This document shows positions 25,168 through 34,300 of a stretch of DNA of 64,000 nt, piece after piece. The DNA lies in the NCBI GenBank assembly GCA_005772895.1, contig SXIH01000055.1, forward strand, positions 1-64,000, written 5' to 3'. The notes below the pieces were generated by a model. The model was not told the origin of the DNA and searched no databases. It was given only the letters and a program-made list of their open reading frames with translations. Source of the stretch: Bacteroidota bacterium (GTDB lineage: Bacteria; Bacteroidota; Bacteroidia; 2-12-FULL-35-15). A program made the translations under genes and the position numbers. Position 1 is the stretch's first letter. Every line of letters starts with the position of its first letter.

Positions 25168-26121
25168 CTAAAACGATGGACAAGTACTAGGACGATATTT
25201 TGGTCTTGGTTTTTTACATCCAAAATTCATTCCAAGTGATACCTCGTGTGAACCAGCTGTTGCATTTGTTAATTTAGAAACAGTAACATCATAACTATAT
25301 CCTGCTTTAAAAACTCCATGTGTAAATCCAACCAATAGAATAAATGAATCCTGGTTACGGTACCACAATCCTCCAACCAAAGAACCTTTTGTTACATAAA
25401 CTCCTAAATTGAGTTGACGAAAATCTTGTTGTTGCTGATATAAAATATTTGGAGAAACACTAGTTTCATTACTTTTTGATCCAACAGGAATAGTAGCTCC
25501 GGCATGACCGGTAAACTTAACAGGTAACTTGCTCTCATTAATTAACCCTTCATTTGGTTGAGTTAAATGATGTGCAGCAAAACCAATAAAAACATATTTA
25601 CTAAAAGCAACTGCTCCTGCAGAAAAATCTACAAATGAACGTTGACTTCTATCATGAGTTTCTTCTGTATTATAAACAAACCCTCTTCTGTCATCAATCA
25701 TATCTCCGAAAGTTAGTTTTGTCCAGTCGATGGATTTTTGCCCGTAAGTTGCTTGCAAACCCGCATTCACAGAAAAATTTCGGTTGATCTGAACTTGTTT
25801 TGAATAGATTGCACTTACATTGGTTGTTTTTAAAGTTCCTTGTCCGGCATTATCATTTGTTACTAAAACGCCAATTCCGCTTTTTATTCCGAAAATATAC
25901 CGGTCGATTGAAGCGCTGGTTGTAACATAGGTTCCGGAAATATTTGGCCATTGGTTACGGTAATTAATGGCAACACGGGGACAAATATTTGAACCGGCAA
26001 GAGCAGGGTTTAAGTAAAGTGGGTTGGCATAGAACTGAGTAAATTCAGGGTCTTGTGCCTTGGCAGACTTATAAGTAATCATACTTAATGATAACAATAT
26101 AAAGAAGTAGCTTTTTTTCAT
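25168..26121 (-). CDS. PorP/SprF-family type IX secretion system membrane protein
   Basis: The 317-residue outer-membrane barrel starts with a signal peptide (MKKSYFFILLSLSMITYKSA, cleaved near AKA-QDP). It continues with DPEFTQFYANPLYLNPALAG, the hallmark N-terminus of PorP/SprF proteins. Further strands (IGVLVTNDNAGQG, VFIGFAAHHLTQPNEGL) and the ending EVSLGMNFGC are typical. SprF assists secretion or anchoring of the adhesin SprB; paralogues usually pair with one T9SS type B substrate. Here no large adhesin gene is adjacent. Instead a sigma factor and a membrane protein lie upstream on the same strand, separated by a terminator. Confidence 0.9.
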   Translation of the reverse strand: MKKSYFFILLSLSMITYKSAKAQDPEFTQFYANPLYLNPALAGSNICPRVAINYRNQWPNISGTYVTTSASIDRYIFGIKSGIGVLVTNDNAGQGTLKTTNVSAIYSKQVQINRNFSVNAGLQATYGQKSIDWTKLTFGDMIDDRRGFVYNTEETHDRSQRSFVDFSAGAVAFSKYVFIGFAAHHLTQPNEGLINESKLPVKFTGHAGATIPVGSKSNETSVSPNILYQQQQDFRQLNLGVYVTKGSLVGGLWYRNQDSFILLVGFTHGVFKAGYSYDVTVSKLTNATAGSHEVSLGMNFGCKKPRPKYRPSTCPSF

Positions 26122-26204
26122 GGGGCACGATTTTATCGTTTCTTAATTATAAGACGAGGGTGCTTGTGAAGGGTTGCCTGAAAAAATGGTCTTTTTTTAT
26201 AAAA

Positions 26205-26234
26205 AAAACCGCCCAAATTTACTTGGGCGGTTTT
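26205..26234 (-). terminator. Intrinsic terminator of the sigma factor operon
   Basis: AAAACCGCCCAA (26205-26216) and TTGGGCGGTTTT (26223-26234) form a perfect 12-bp stem. On the minus strand it is followed by a run of T, 20 bp after the stop of the membrane-protein gene. It separates that gene from the PorP/SprF gene. Confidence 0.88.
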
Positions 26235-26253
26235 GGGAGATGTTATTATAGGT

Positions 26254-26988
26254 CTATTTAGGGATAGAGTCTTTCTGTAATTGCTCTTTTTGCTTACGGA
26301 TGCTGTCGGCATTCAGGTTTAATAAGCCACTTAAGCCCACATTACTGCTTGTTCCCTTTGTAACTGCTGCTTTTTTAGTACTTTCTTTTTCTTTGGTTTC
26401 TCTTACAATTCCTTTAGAAGAATCAATCATATCACCAAATACGGGTTCATTACCCATTACCGAAACTTTTTGATTTTTAGAAAAGTCGTTATCGTTAGCT
26501 TTTGCTTTCTTGTCTTTTACTTTTTTCTCAGCAATCGCTTTTTCTTTTGTATCAACAGTCGCAACTGTTGTCCCGCCTATCGGACGGGCAGGCTTAATTT
26601 CAGGAGTTGCAGTTTTAACTTCAGGAACTACTACCGGTTCTTCTTTTGCGATTGGAGGTGTTGTAGTAATTGTATTTGTTACAACCGGAGCAGGTTTAGG
26701 TGCTGGTGCAACTTTTGTTTCTACCGGTGCAATATTCGTTTCAATCGTGTTCTCAACAGTTGTTTTTGAAGAAGTAACTCCTTTATAAATAGCAAATCCC
26801 CCAACCAAAATCACTCCGCCAATAATAATTGCCATATTGTATGAACCTTTTTTGACAATAGACTTAGGTGTAGCATCAAGCATACGCTCCATGCGTGCCC
26901 AATCTCCGGAATCATACTTAGCATCGTAATTGCTTAAGTTGTCCTTAATTGTCTCATCAAGCTTGTTTGGAGGAGTATTATTTTCCAT
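26254..26988 (-). CDS. Single-pass membrane protein, possible sigma-factor partner
   Basis: The 244-residue protein has a cytoplasmic N-terminus (LDETIKDNLSNYDAKYDSGD, then WARMERMLD), one membrane segment (MAIIIGGVILVGGFAIY, about residues 52-68), and a Pro/Thr/Lys-rich periplasmic part of low complexity. The gene overlaps the end of the ECF sigma gene by 11 bp, so the two are translationally coupled. The layout (short cytosolic domain, one helix, outside domain) resembles anti-sigma factors, but no recognised anti-sigma domain is seen, so this is inference. KPARPIGGT is encoded by an in-frame 21-bp repeat at 26572-26592. Confidence 0.7.
   Translation of the reverse strand: MENNTPPNKLDETIKDNLSNYDAKYDSGDWARMERMLDATPKSIVKKGSYNMAIIIGGVILVGGFAIYKGVTSSKTTVENTIETNIAPVETKVAPAPKPAPVVTNTITTTPPIAKEEPVVVPEVKTATPEIKPARPIGGTTVATVDTKEKAIAEKKVKDKKAKANDNDFSKNQKVSVMGNEPVFGDMIDSSKGIVRETKEKESTKKAAVTKGTSSNVGLSGLLNLNADSIRKQKEQLQKDSIPK
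26572..26592 (-). repeat. PARPxGG 21-bp repeat, copy 2 (in coding sequence)
   Basis: Coding strand CCTGCCCGTCCG-AT-AGGCGGG gives Pro-Ala-Arg-Pro-Ile-Gly-Gly, in the same orientation and frame as the other two copies, inside a Pro/Thr-rich low-complexity region. Confidence 0.85.
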
Positions 26989-27544
26989 TTACAATTGGTT
27001 TTATATGATGCATTAAGTTTTTTCTCAAATTAAATTTTGCTTTCGAAAGGTTTGATTTAGATGTTCCTTCACTAATATCAAGCAATTCAGCAATTTCTTT
27101 GTGTGAATATTCTTCTACCACATACAAGTTAAAAACAGTTCGGTAAGCGGGTGTCAATTCCTGAACGGCTCTTAAAATTTCTTCTTTATCAATGTGTAGC
27201 GCTAATTCATCATCACTTATTTCTTCTGCTACATTACTTGCTTTGTCGTTTGCATAAACAGTACTTACTATAAGGTAATTCTGCTTATTTTTTCTCAGAT
27301 GGTCAATGGAAGTATTCACCATTATCCTTCTAATCCAACCTTCGAAAGAGCCATTAGCCTTAAAATTCTTAAGACTGTCAAACACTTTCATAAATCCTTC
27401 ATGGAGAATGTCTTTAGCCTCATCACTACTTTTGGAGTAGCGTAAACAAACACCTAACATCTTACTGTAAAACTGCTCGTACAAAGCTTTTTGGCTAGCA
27501 CGATCATTCTTTAAACAACCTTTAATGATGTCGGTTTCATTCAT
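26978..27544 (-). CDS. ECF-type RNA polymerase sigma factor
   Basis: The 188-residue sigma-70 family protein has region 2 at about residues 20-90 (EQFYSKMLGVCLRYSKSSDE, DILHEGFMKVFDSL, GWIRRIMVNTSIDHLRK) and region 4 at about 125-185 (LTPAYRTVFNLYVVEEYSHK, then EIAELLDISEGTSKSNLSKA). Regions 1 and 3 are absent, as in extracytoplasmic-function factors. It overlaps the single-pass membrane protein gene, and a PorP/SprF gene follows. In Porphyromonas an ECF factor (SigP) controls type IX genes, so a link to secretion is attractive but inferred. A 12-bp palindrome and an 8-bp hairpin lie in the leader. Confidence 0.93.
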   Translation of the reverse strand: MNETDIIKGCLKNDRASQKALYEQFYSKMLGVCLRYSKSSDEAKDILHEGFMKVFDSLKNFKANGSFEGWIRRIMVNTSIDHLRKNKQNYLIVSTVYANDKASNVAEEISDDELALHIDKEEILRAVQELTPAYRTVFNLYVVEEYSHKEIAELLDISEGTSKSNLSKAKFNLRKNLMHHIKPIVNGK

Positions 27545-27552
27545 AATAGAGT

Positions 27553-27599
27553 GCTTTCGAAAGCTAAAGACACCTCTTCTACGAGATAAGACGTAGAAG
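27553..27599. promoter_or_regulatory. Palindrome and hairpin in the sigma-factor leader
   Basis: GCTTTCGAAAGC (27553-27564) is a perfect 12-bp palindrome 8 bp before the start codon. CTTCTACG (27576-27583) pairs with CGTAGAAG (27592-27599) around AGATAAGA. Either could be an operator or a translation-control structure. Confidence 0.4.
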
Positions 27600-27724
27600 G
27601 TTTACTAAGGTTGCCTCTGCTTTTAAAATATATTTTCTAAGCCTAAAAACGGCTCCGATTCAACGAAAATAATTGATTCTTAGTATATGCCCAAATTAAA
27701 ACCTTCTATATTTAAGTAGTCGGG

Positions 27725-29815
27725 TTACTGAATCGTAAACTCACTATCTGCCACACCTTTGTTTACATTAATACTTTCGGCAGTTAATTTCATTGACATT
27801 GCCCCACTAATTGAAATAACACTTGGGAATTTCACTCCGTCCACCTCTTTGTATTCCCAAATATCAGTTGTATTGACAATCGGACCAACTTCTGTAGTAA
27901 CAGTCTGAGAGGTTCTTACTTTTAATTTGCTTTCCACATCATACCATTCAGTCGACTTTTTTCCTTTTGGACTTACAACTTCCATAATATAAGCATCTTT
28001 TCCGTTTACTGCTTCTATTCCTTTTAAGTTCAGCTTATAACCAAGTTTTTCATAATTCATTTCAGGATTAAGAATAGCCTGTGCTTTTATATCATCCAAA
28101 CTTTCACCACTTAGATCTTTTTTCCCTTGCATACTTTGTTGTTTTCCTATTTTTCCGTCATATGCTTCTTTTTGAATTACCATTTCTCCCATTTTTACAG
28201 CCATAGCATATTTGTTCGGAGCTTTTTGACTTGTAGTAATACTAATATCCATTCCTTGGAATTTGGTATTCATTTTTGTAGAAACATCTTTCACTTTCAT
28301 TATTGCTTTAGCACCACCAACAGCTTTTACATAATCGGCAACAACTATTTTAGCAGTTACTCCTGCAGGAATTGGTTTTGCTTCTGCGGCAACAGGTTTT
28401 CCATAAATATCATAAAACTCAATATTTTTTGTTGCACTGAAAGGAGCCAGTTTTTTTGAAAGTTCTTCTTTGTCGCCCACCACAAGAATGGTAGCATTTT
28501 CCGGGCGAATATATTTTTGTGCCATTGCATATACATCATCAGCAGTTACAGCGGCTAAATTTTTCAAATAGTTTGTGTAGTAATCTTTTGGTAATTTATA
28601 CAGCTGAGTATTTATTGCAAAACGGGCAATCATTGCAGGGTCTTCCAAGGAAATAGCAAAATTTCCTGTTAGATAATTTTTTATTCCATCCAATTCATCT
28701 TGCGGAACTTTTTCAGTACGCAAACGATTTAGTTCTCCCATAATTTCAATTACGGAGCTATCGGTAACTGCATTTCTCACTTTTGCATAAGCATTAAATT
28801 CGCTAACTAATTCATCGTTATTCAAAGAAGAATAAGAACCATAAGTATAACCATGTTTTTCACGGAGGTTAACAAATAAGCGGGAAGAAAATCCGGCACC
28901 TAAAATGGTGTTCATCACTTTTGCTTTTATTGCATCTTCGCTGTTCAATTTTAAATCAACAGGATAAGTCACATTTATTACAGACTGAACTGCACCGGCT
29001 TTGTTTACAACTGCCACTCTTGTTTTTGCAGGAGCAGTTGGCATTTCATAATTCGCATTAGGAACATCTGCTTTTTGCCATGCACCAAAATATTTTTCAA
29101 TCAATGGTTTTATTTCTGCTAAAGTAACATCTCCAACAATGGCCATGTAGGCAACATTCGGACGGAAATAAGTTTGGTAATAAGCGTTACATTTTTCCAA
29201 AGTAATTTTCGAAACACTTTCTTCTGTTGTCAATTCTCCGTAAGGATGTTTTGCACTATAATTTAAAACTGCTTTTACATTGCTTGAAATTGCATCAGGA
29301 TCATCTTTCCCTTGTGCCAATCCGGAAAGTGTTTGCGTTTTTATTTTGTCCAACTCTTCTTGTTTGAAATTAGGATTCAATAAAACATCCGCCATTAATT
29401 CTAACAATTTTGTTTGTTGCTTTTTCAGAGATGCAGCATACAAACCTTTCGGATTTGCTGATAATGTAGCGCCAATAAAATCAATGTCGCTATCCAGCTG
29501 ATCTTTTGTTCTGTTTTTTGTTCCGCTGGTGATTAATTCGCTTGTCATGTCGGCTGTTCCAACTGCATCATTTTCTAAAGCAGATGTAAAGTCCAAAGCA
29601 ATGGAATAAGCAACGGTTGCTTGTTTGTGATTTTCTACCACAAAAACTTTTAATCCGTTTGGTAATTCAAACGACTGAATATCTCCAAGTTTAATTCCAG
29701 GCGCAGGTGCAGCTACAGGGCGAATGCTTCTGTCTAACTTTTTGTCGCCTTTCTGAGCGAAAGATAGATTGAAAACTAAAATAGTTACTATTGAGAATAT
29801 TATTTTTTTAATCAT
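27725..29815 (-). CDS. M16-family peptidase homologue, probably non-catalytic subunit
   Basis: The 696-residue protein has a signal peptide (MIKKIIFSIVTILVFNLSFA) and the paired M16 domains (LGDIQSFELPNGLKVFVVEN, PNVAYMAIVGDVTLAEIKPL, GAGFSSRLFVNLREKHGYTY). In the first domain the zinc motif HxxEH is missing: the corresponding segment reads VGTADMTSELITSGT. A C-terminal extension of about 220 residues (TAKIVVADYVKAVGGAKAIM on) resembles a LolA-like or outer-membrane lipoprotein-sorting-type beta domain. In M16B enzymes an active and an inactive chain form a heterodimer, and the active partner is encoded 60 bp upstream. The pair is periplasmic. Confidence 0.9.
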   Translation of the reverse strand: MIKKIIFSIVTILVFNLSFAQKGDKKLDRSIRPVAAPAPGIKLGDIQSFELPNGLKVFVVENHKQATVAYSIALDFTSALENDAVGTADMTSELITSGTKNRTKDQLDSDIDFIGATLSANPKGLYAASLKKQQTKLLELMADVLLNPNFKQEELDKIKTQTLSGLAQGKDDPDAISSNVKAVLNYSAKHPYGELTTEESVSKITLEKCNAYYQTYFRPNVAYMAIVGDVTLAEIKPLIEKYFGAWQKADVPNANYEMPTAPAKTRVAVVNKAGAVQSVINVTYPVDLKLNSEDAIKAKVMNTILGAGFSSRLFVNLREKHGYTYGSYSSLNNDELVSEFNAYAKVRNAVTDSSVIEIMGELNRLRTEKVPQDELDGIKNYLTGNFAISLEDPAMIARFAINTQLYKLPKDYYTNYLKNLAAVTADDVYAMAQKYIRPENATILVVGDKEELSKKLAPFSATKNIEFYDIYGKPVAAEAKPIPAGVTAKIVVADYVKAVGGAKAIMKVKDVSTKMNTKFQGMDISITTSQKAPNKYAMAVKMGEMVIQKEAYDGKIGKQQSMQGKKDLSGESLDDIKAQAILNPEMNYEKLGYKLNLKGIEAVNGKDAYIMEVVSPKGKKSTEWYDVESKLKVRTSQTVTTEVGPIVNTTDIWEYKEVDGVKFPSVISISGAMSMKLTAESINVNKGVADSEFTIQ

Positions 29816-29875
29816 GAGTTCTAAAATATTTTTAATCTAATTTTCCAATTTTTAATTTTCCAATCTTGCAATTCA

Positions 29876-31201
29876 TTATTGCTTCGGTAAATAATACAAC
29901 ACCACACGGTTTTCTTTGTTCAAATATTTTTGTGCAGCTTTTTGTATGTCTTCACGTGTTACTTTTAAATATCGATTGATCTCTGTGTTAATCAAATTCG
30001 CATCTTTATAATACACATAGTAGTTTGCTAAATTTTCTGCAATGCCAGCCATTTTTAAATTTCCGCTCACAAAATCATTTTCCGTTTGATTGCGTAATTT
30101 TTGATATTCTTCTTCAGAAATTAATTCGGTTTTTACTTTTTCAAATTCTGCATTCATAGATGCTTCTAAATCTGTTGGAGGAACACCCATGTTTGCAACA
30201 CCAAAAACTAAAGTAAGTCCCGGGTCTTCTGATGGCAAGGGAAATGCTCCTGCAAAAACGGCTTTTTGTTGTTTGTCAACAATTGCTTTTTGCATACGTG
30301 AACTTTTTCCTTGAGACAAAACGGTTGCCAACATACTCATTGCATAATAATCAGGAGTCCCTTGTGCAGGAGTGTGATAACCCATTACAACTGCAGGCAA
30401 TTGTATGTTATCATAAACTGTATCGCGCACTTCAGCAGTTTTTACTGGTTCAACTGCGGTTGGACGAGGAATTGCTTTTGTGCCTTTTGGAATGCTGCCA
30501 TAATATTTTTCAATCAGAATTTTTGTCTGAGCGATATTAATATCTCCAGCAATGGATAGTGTTGCATTATTAGGAACATAAAATGTTTTGTAGAAATCGA
30601 TGAACTCTGATAATGCTGCTTGATTTATATATTCAGGAGAACCTCCCGGAGTCCAGCGGTAAGGATGTGTTGTGTATGCATGTCCGAATGCTTCATTTAA
30701 AATAGAACCATAAGGAGTATTTTCATTTCTTTGTTTCAATTCTTCTTTAACAACTTTACGTTGAGTTTCTACTCCAACAGAATCTACTTTTAGTTGCAAC
30801 ATACGTTCTGCTTCCATCCATAAACCAAGTTCTAACTGATTGCTTGGTAAAATTTCGAAATAAAATGTTCTATCGAAAGAGGTATTTGCATTCATTACAC
30901 CACCGGCATTTTGAATTAGTTTCATGTATTCACCACGCTTTATGTTGTCGGATCCTTCAAACATTAAATGCTCAAAAAAGTGAGCAAATCCTGTACGTTG
31001 AGGATCTTCGTTTTTAGAACCAACATGATACAAAACAGTAACAGCCACAATTGGAGTAGAATGGTCTTCATGCAAAATAACATGCATTCCATTCGATAAA
31101 TCGTATTGTGTAAACTTTACGTTGCCTGGTTTAACCGGCTGTGCAGATAAAACAGCGCAACCTAAAAGAAAGCAGGATAATAAAATAGAATTCAACTTCA
31201 T
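29876..31201 (-). CDS. M16-family zinc peptidase, catalytic subunit
   Basis: The 441-residue enzyme has a signal peptide (MKLNSILLSCFLLGCAVLSA) and the inverted zinc motif His74-Phe-Phe-Glu77-His78 (GFAHFFEHLMFEGS), with the third ligand region in LKQRNENTPYGSILNEAF. The second domain contains NNATLSIAGDINIAQTKILI and the typical LSQGKSSRMQKA motif. It should degrade peptides in the periplasm together with the downstream inactive M16 chain, with which it forms an operon-like pair. The 60-bp gap holds an AT-rich repeat (TTTTCCAATTTTTAATTTTC). Confidence 0.93.
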   Translation of the reverse strand: MKLNSILLSCFLLGCAVLSAQPVKPGNVKFTQYDLSNGMHVILHEDHSTPIVAVTVLYHVGSKNEDPQRTGFAHFFEHLMFEGSDNIKRGEYMKLIQNAGGVMNANTSFDRTFYFEILPSNQLELGLWMEAERMLQLKVDSVGVETQRKVVKEELKQRNENTPYGSILNEAFGHAYTTHPYRWTPGGSPEYINQAALSEFIDFYKTFYVPNNATLSIAGDINIAQTKILIEKYYGSIPKGTKAIPRPTAVEPVKTAEVRDTVYDNIQLPAVVMGYHTPAQGTPDYYAMSMLATVLSQGKSSRMQKAIVDKQQKAVFAGAFPLPSEDPGLTLVFGVANMGVPPTDLEASMNAEFEKVKTELISEEEYQKLRNQTENDFVSGNLKMAGIAENLANYYVYYKDANLINTEINRYLKVTREDIQKAAQKYLNKENRVVLYYLPKQ

Positions 31202-31301
31202 TATATAATTGGGTTTAAAATTTTTCTAAATGTAAAACTATTTTTTGTAAAAAATGATACTGGTTTATAAGAGGTATTCAGATAGTTTAAGCGGTATACT
31301 A

Positions 31302-34300
31302 TCAAAAGTAATCTTCGTAACCATACGATTCTTCCTTAGTTTCAAAATCAGTAATATTTGCTCTTTTTCGGTTATCGATTCTTATTTTTTGCAATAAGCC
31401 ATCAATCGTTTTTTGTGATTGTGTTTCATTTTCAAAAGCTACATTTGATTTTGTAAACTCAGGAGATAAACTAACCTGACTCTCATCAATAGGATGAACT
31501 CCTGAGCAATATAGTTTCCATACTTTTTTGTCTTTCGGACGAGCTTTAAAAACATAAACATTGCCTGCTGTTTTATTGTACTCGGCTTGAATTTTAGATA
31601 AAAGAACAACAGTATCTTTATTAGCATTATCGTTGGAGCCAAAAAGCTGAGAGATGACTAATTCTTTTTGTGTTCCATATTTTTTATCAAACAAATTCAG
31701 TTTATTTTGATCTTTTAAAACCTGATATAAAGTAATACGACTGGATACAGATGAAGCATACTTGTTCATAATTGTATCGGCCAAAACATAATTATTTTTT
31801 ACTAGTGTTCCGTAAACCATTACTTTAAACTTATCGCTGTTAGTGCTTTTTAGCAACTTGTCAAAAAATTGTTTGGTTCCGTTATTCTTATGAAATGGTG
31901 CAAGAAGAACGGCATAACAATATACTTTTTGTTGTCGTACATTTAATTCTTCATACAGTGCATTTATTTTAGTTGCACCAGTTGTTGATGATCCATATTT
32001 GTATGGTTCACGATCACGGTCTTTTTCAGAAATATATTTTTTAAACTCATAGATTCCATCCATCAAAATTCCATCCAGCTGCCCTTTGTAATCTTTTGGT
32101 TTTAAAAAACCTTCTTCCTTCAACTTCACCATCAATTTATAAATGCTCGCTTTGTATTCAGGATACTTGGTGTATTTCAATATTTCCGGAAACAAAGTGG
32201 CGCTGGTTTCTAAACTGTCGTATAGGTAAACAAAAACGTTTGAAATGGCTATGTCACTTGACGTTACCGGCAAATCAACTTTCAGTAACTTTAAAAATGT
32301 TTTACCCGATTCGTGTGTTTTTAACCTGGCAACTGCTTTTAAAATTGTTAACTCTAGTTCAACCGAATCGGAAAAACGGTTGTATGTTTTTTCTAAAAAA
32401 GGTAAAATTTCTTTCGACTTCAATTTTCCAAAGGCATAGATAAGTTCTTTTTTATCGCTTGTAGAAAGTTTGTTGAATTCTTTGTTTTCAATTGTTTTTA
32501 TTAATGATGGAATATTGCCGACCAGCATATTTGCTTGAACGTATTCAATAGCCATCTTAGTTTGTTTGCTAACTGAAGTATCAGCTGAATAAAGTTTATC
32601 GAAAAAATAAGTATCCAACTTATTAGATGTTACATCTAATCCAATACAAGTGTCTTTAGGGACAAATGTTTCAAAAAATGTTTTTGAATAAAGTGATAAT
32701 CCTGTAGCTGTATCAACAACCGATTTGATAGTATATAAACTACCACAACGCTGAATCAATTTCACATAAATCCCGCGAGTGCTATTTGTATCGGTAAGCA
32801 AAAGGTTTACTTCAGAAAATTTTTCATTTTTTGTTTTTACTATTCTAGATGCTTTCATGCTGCTTTCTTCGGAAATTGTTTTTATCCGTGCTTTCCAAAA
32901 AGCATCCATAGATTCTTGTTGAAAAAACATACTGAACTTACGGTACTCTACAAATACCTGTTCTCCTGTTTCTGGAGATGTATAAACAATGGATTCTCTT
33001 TTTGGAAGATGCATCTCATCATTTTTGGTAGTTTTTTCTTTTTTTCTATACCTGAAATTGTTGGCTTTATTTTTTTGCAAAACAAGAGCGGTATAGTCAT
33101 TCGTTTTTGATTGGGTTGAAACGCTAAAAAATAAAGTTGTGTCTTGTAGTGTTGCATAAGGAACACTTGATTTTTTTTCTGTCAGTTTGAATGAATCAAA
33201 AAATGTTTTTGTTTTTGAACTATCCTGATTCGTAACTAACATATAATAATCCGGCCCTGAAATAACCATTCGTGAGGTAAATGTTTTTTCTTGTTTGTCT
33301 AGTTTGGCAATCGTTTCAAGACTAACAGAATTTTTATTTTTTGATAATTTTTGTGATACAATTTTATAATTAGCCAGCTTACAAAATCTTTCTGAAAGCA
33401 TGTTGAGCTCAAATGTGTCTTCTTCAATATAATCGAAATCGTAAAGAGAACCCATCATTACCATTGAAAACTTATCGGAATTTTTATCAGTACTTGTTAC
33501 AATTTCCTGCTGGTAAGAAGTTTGTCCGTTATTTGAATAAACAAATTTATTTTTAGGCATTTCAACAGAATAACCTAAGGAAGATTGAAAGTTTGTTGTT
33601 CCTGTTGATCGTTCGTGAAAAGCAATGGATGAAAAAAACGTTTCTGCTTCTGTTCCTTTTTCAACATATTCCTGACTTCCACTCATTTTAAATATAAAAA
33701 TTTCGGAAGGGGAAACAAAAATCTGATATCGCTGAGAGTCTCCTCTTCTGGTTTTGTTTGTGATTTCTATTCCGGGATAACCATTAGCATTTTTAATTTC
33801 TTTTTTGTTCAATAATTTTCCGGGAATATTTTCAAAAATCAAGCTGTCAATCTTTTTCAAAATATAATCAGGTTTTTCGTTTGTCAAAAAACCATAATGG
33901 CTCATACGTTGAATGCAATAATAGCTGCCATTGCTCATGTCGTTGGTCAAATAGTATTTGTAAGAACCCTTGTCATAAAATTCATACATCTGACCGGGAA
34001 GAGAAACAGAGAAAGAAGAGTCTGCGGAATATTCTTTTTTAAAGTGAACAGGAAATCTTGTTTCATCAATTACCGTTTTTGTTTTGGTATCGTATTTTGC
34101 AGAAACGATTGGTTTAATAGTGTAGCCCATTTTTCTTAACAGTTCAATCACTCCTTCTTCTCCGGGAAGATGAGCAGCACCAACTCCTGTAAATAATGGC
34201 ATCAACTTCATAATTGAATCCATACGCGTTGCCATAATTTTGTTCCGCTCAATCAGCATATATTTTCTGAAAAACGGATAGTATGACAATTTGTTCAAAC

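Noticed and set aside
26470-26788. Two plus-strand open frames of about 90-99 codons
   Set aside because: They are antisense to the low-complexity part of the single-pass membrane protein and show no independent signals.
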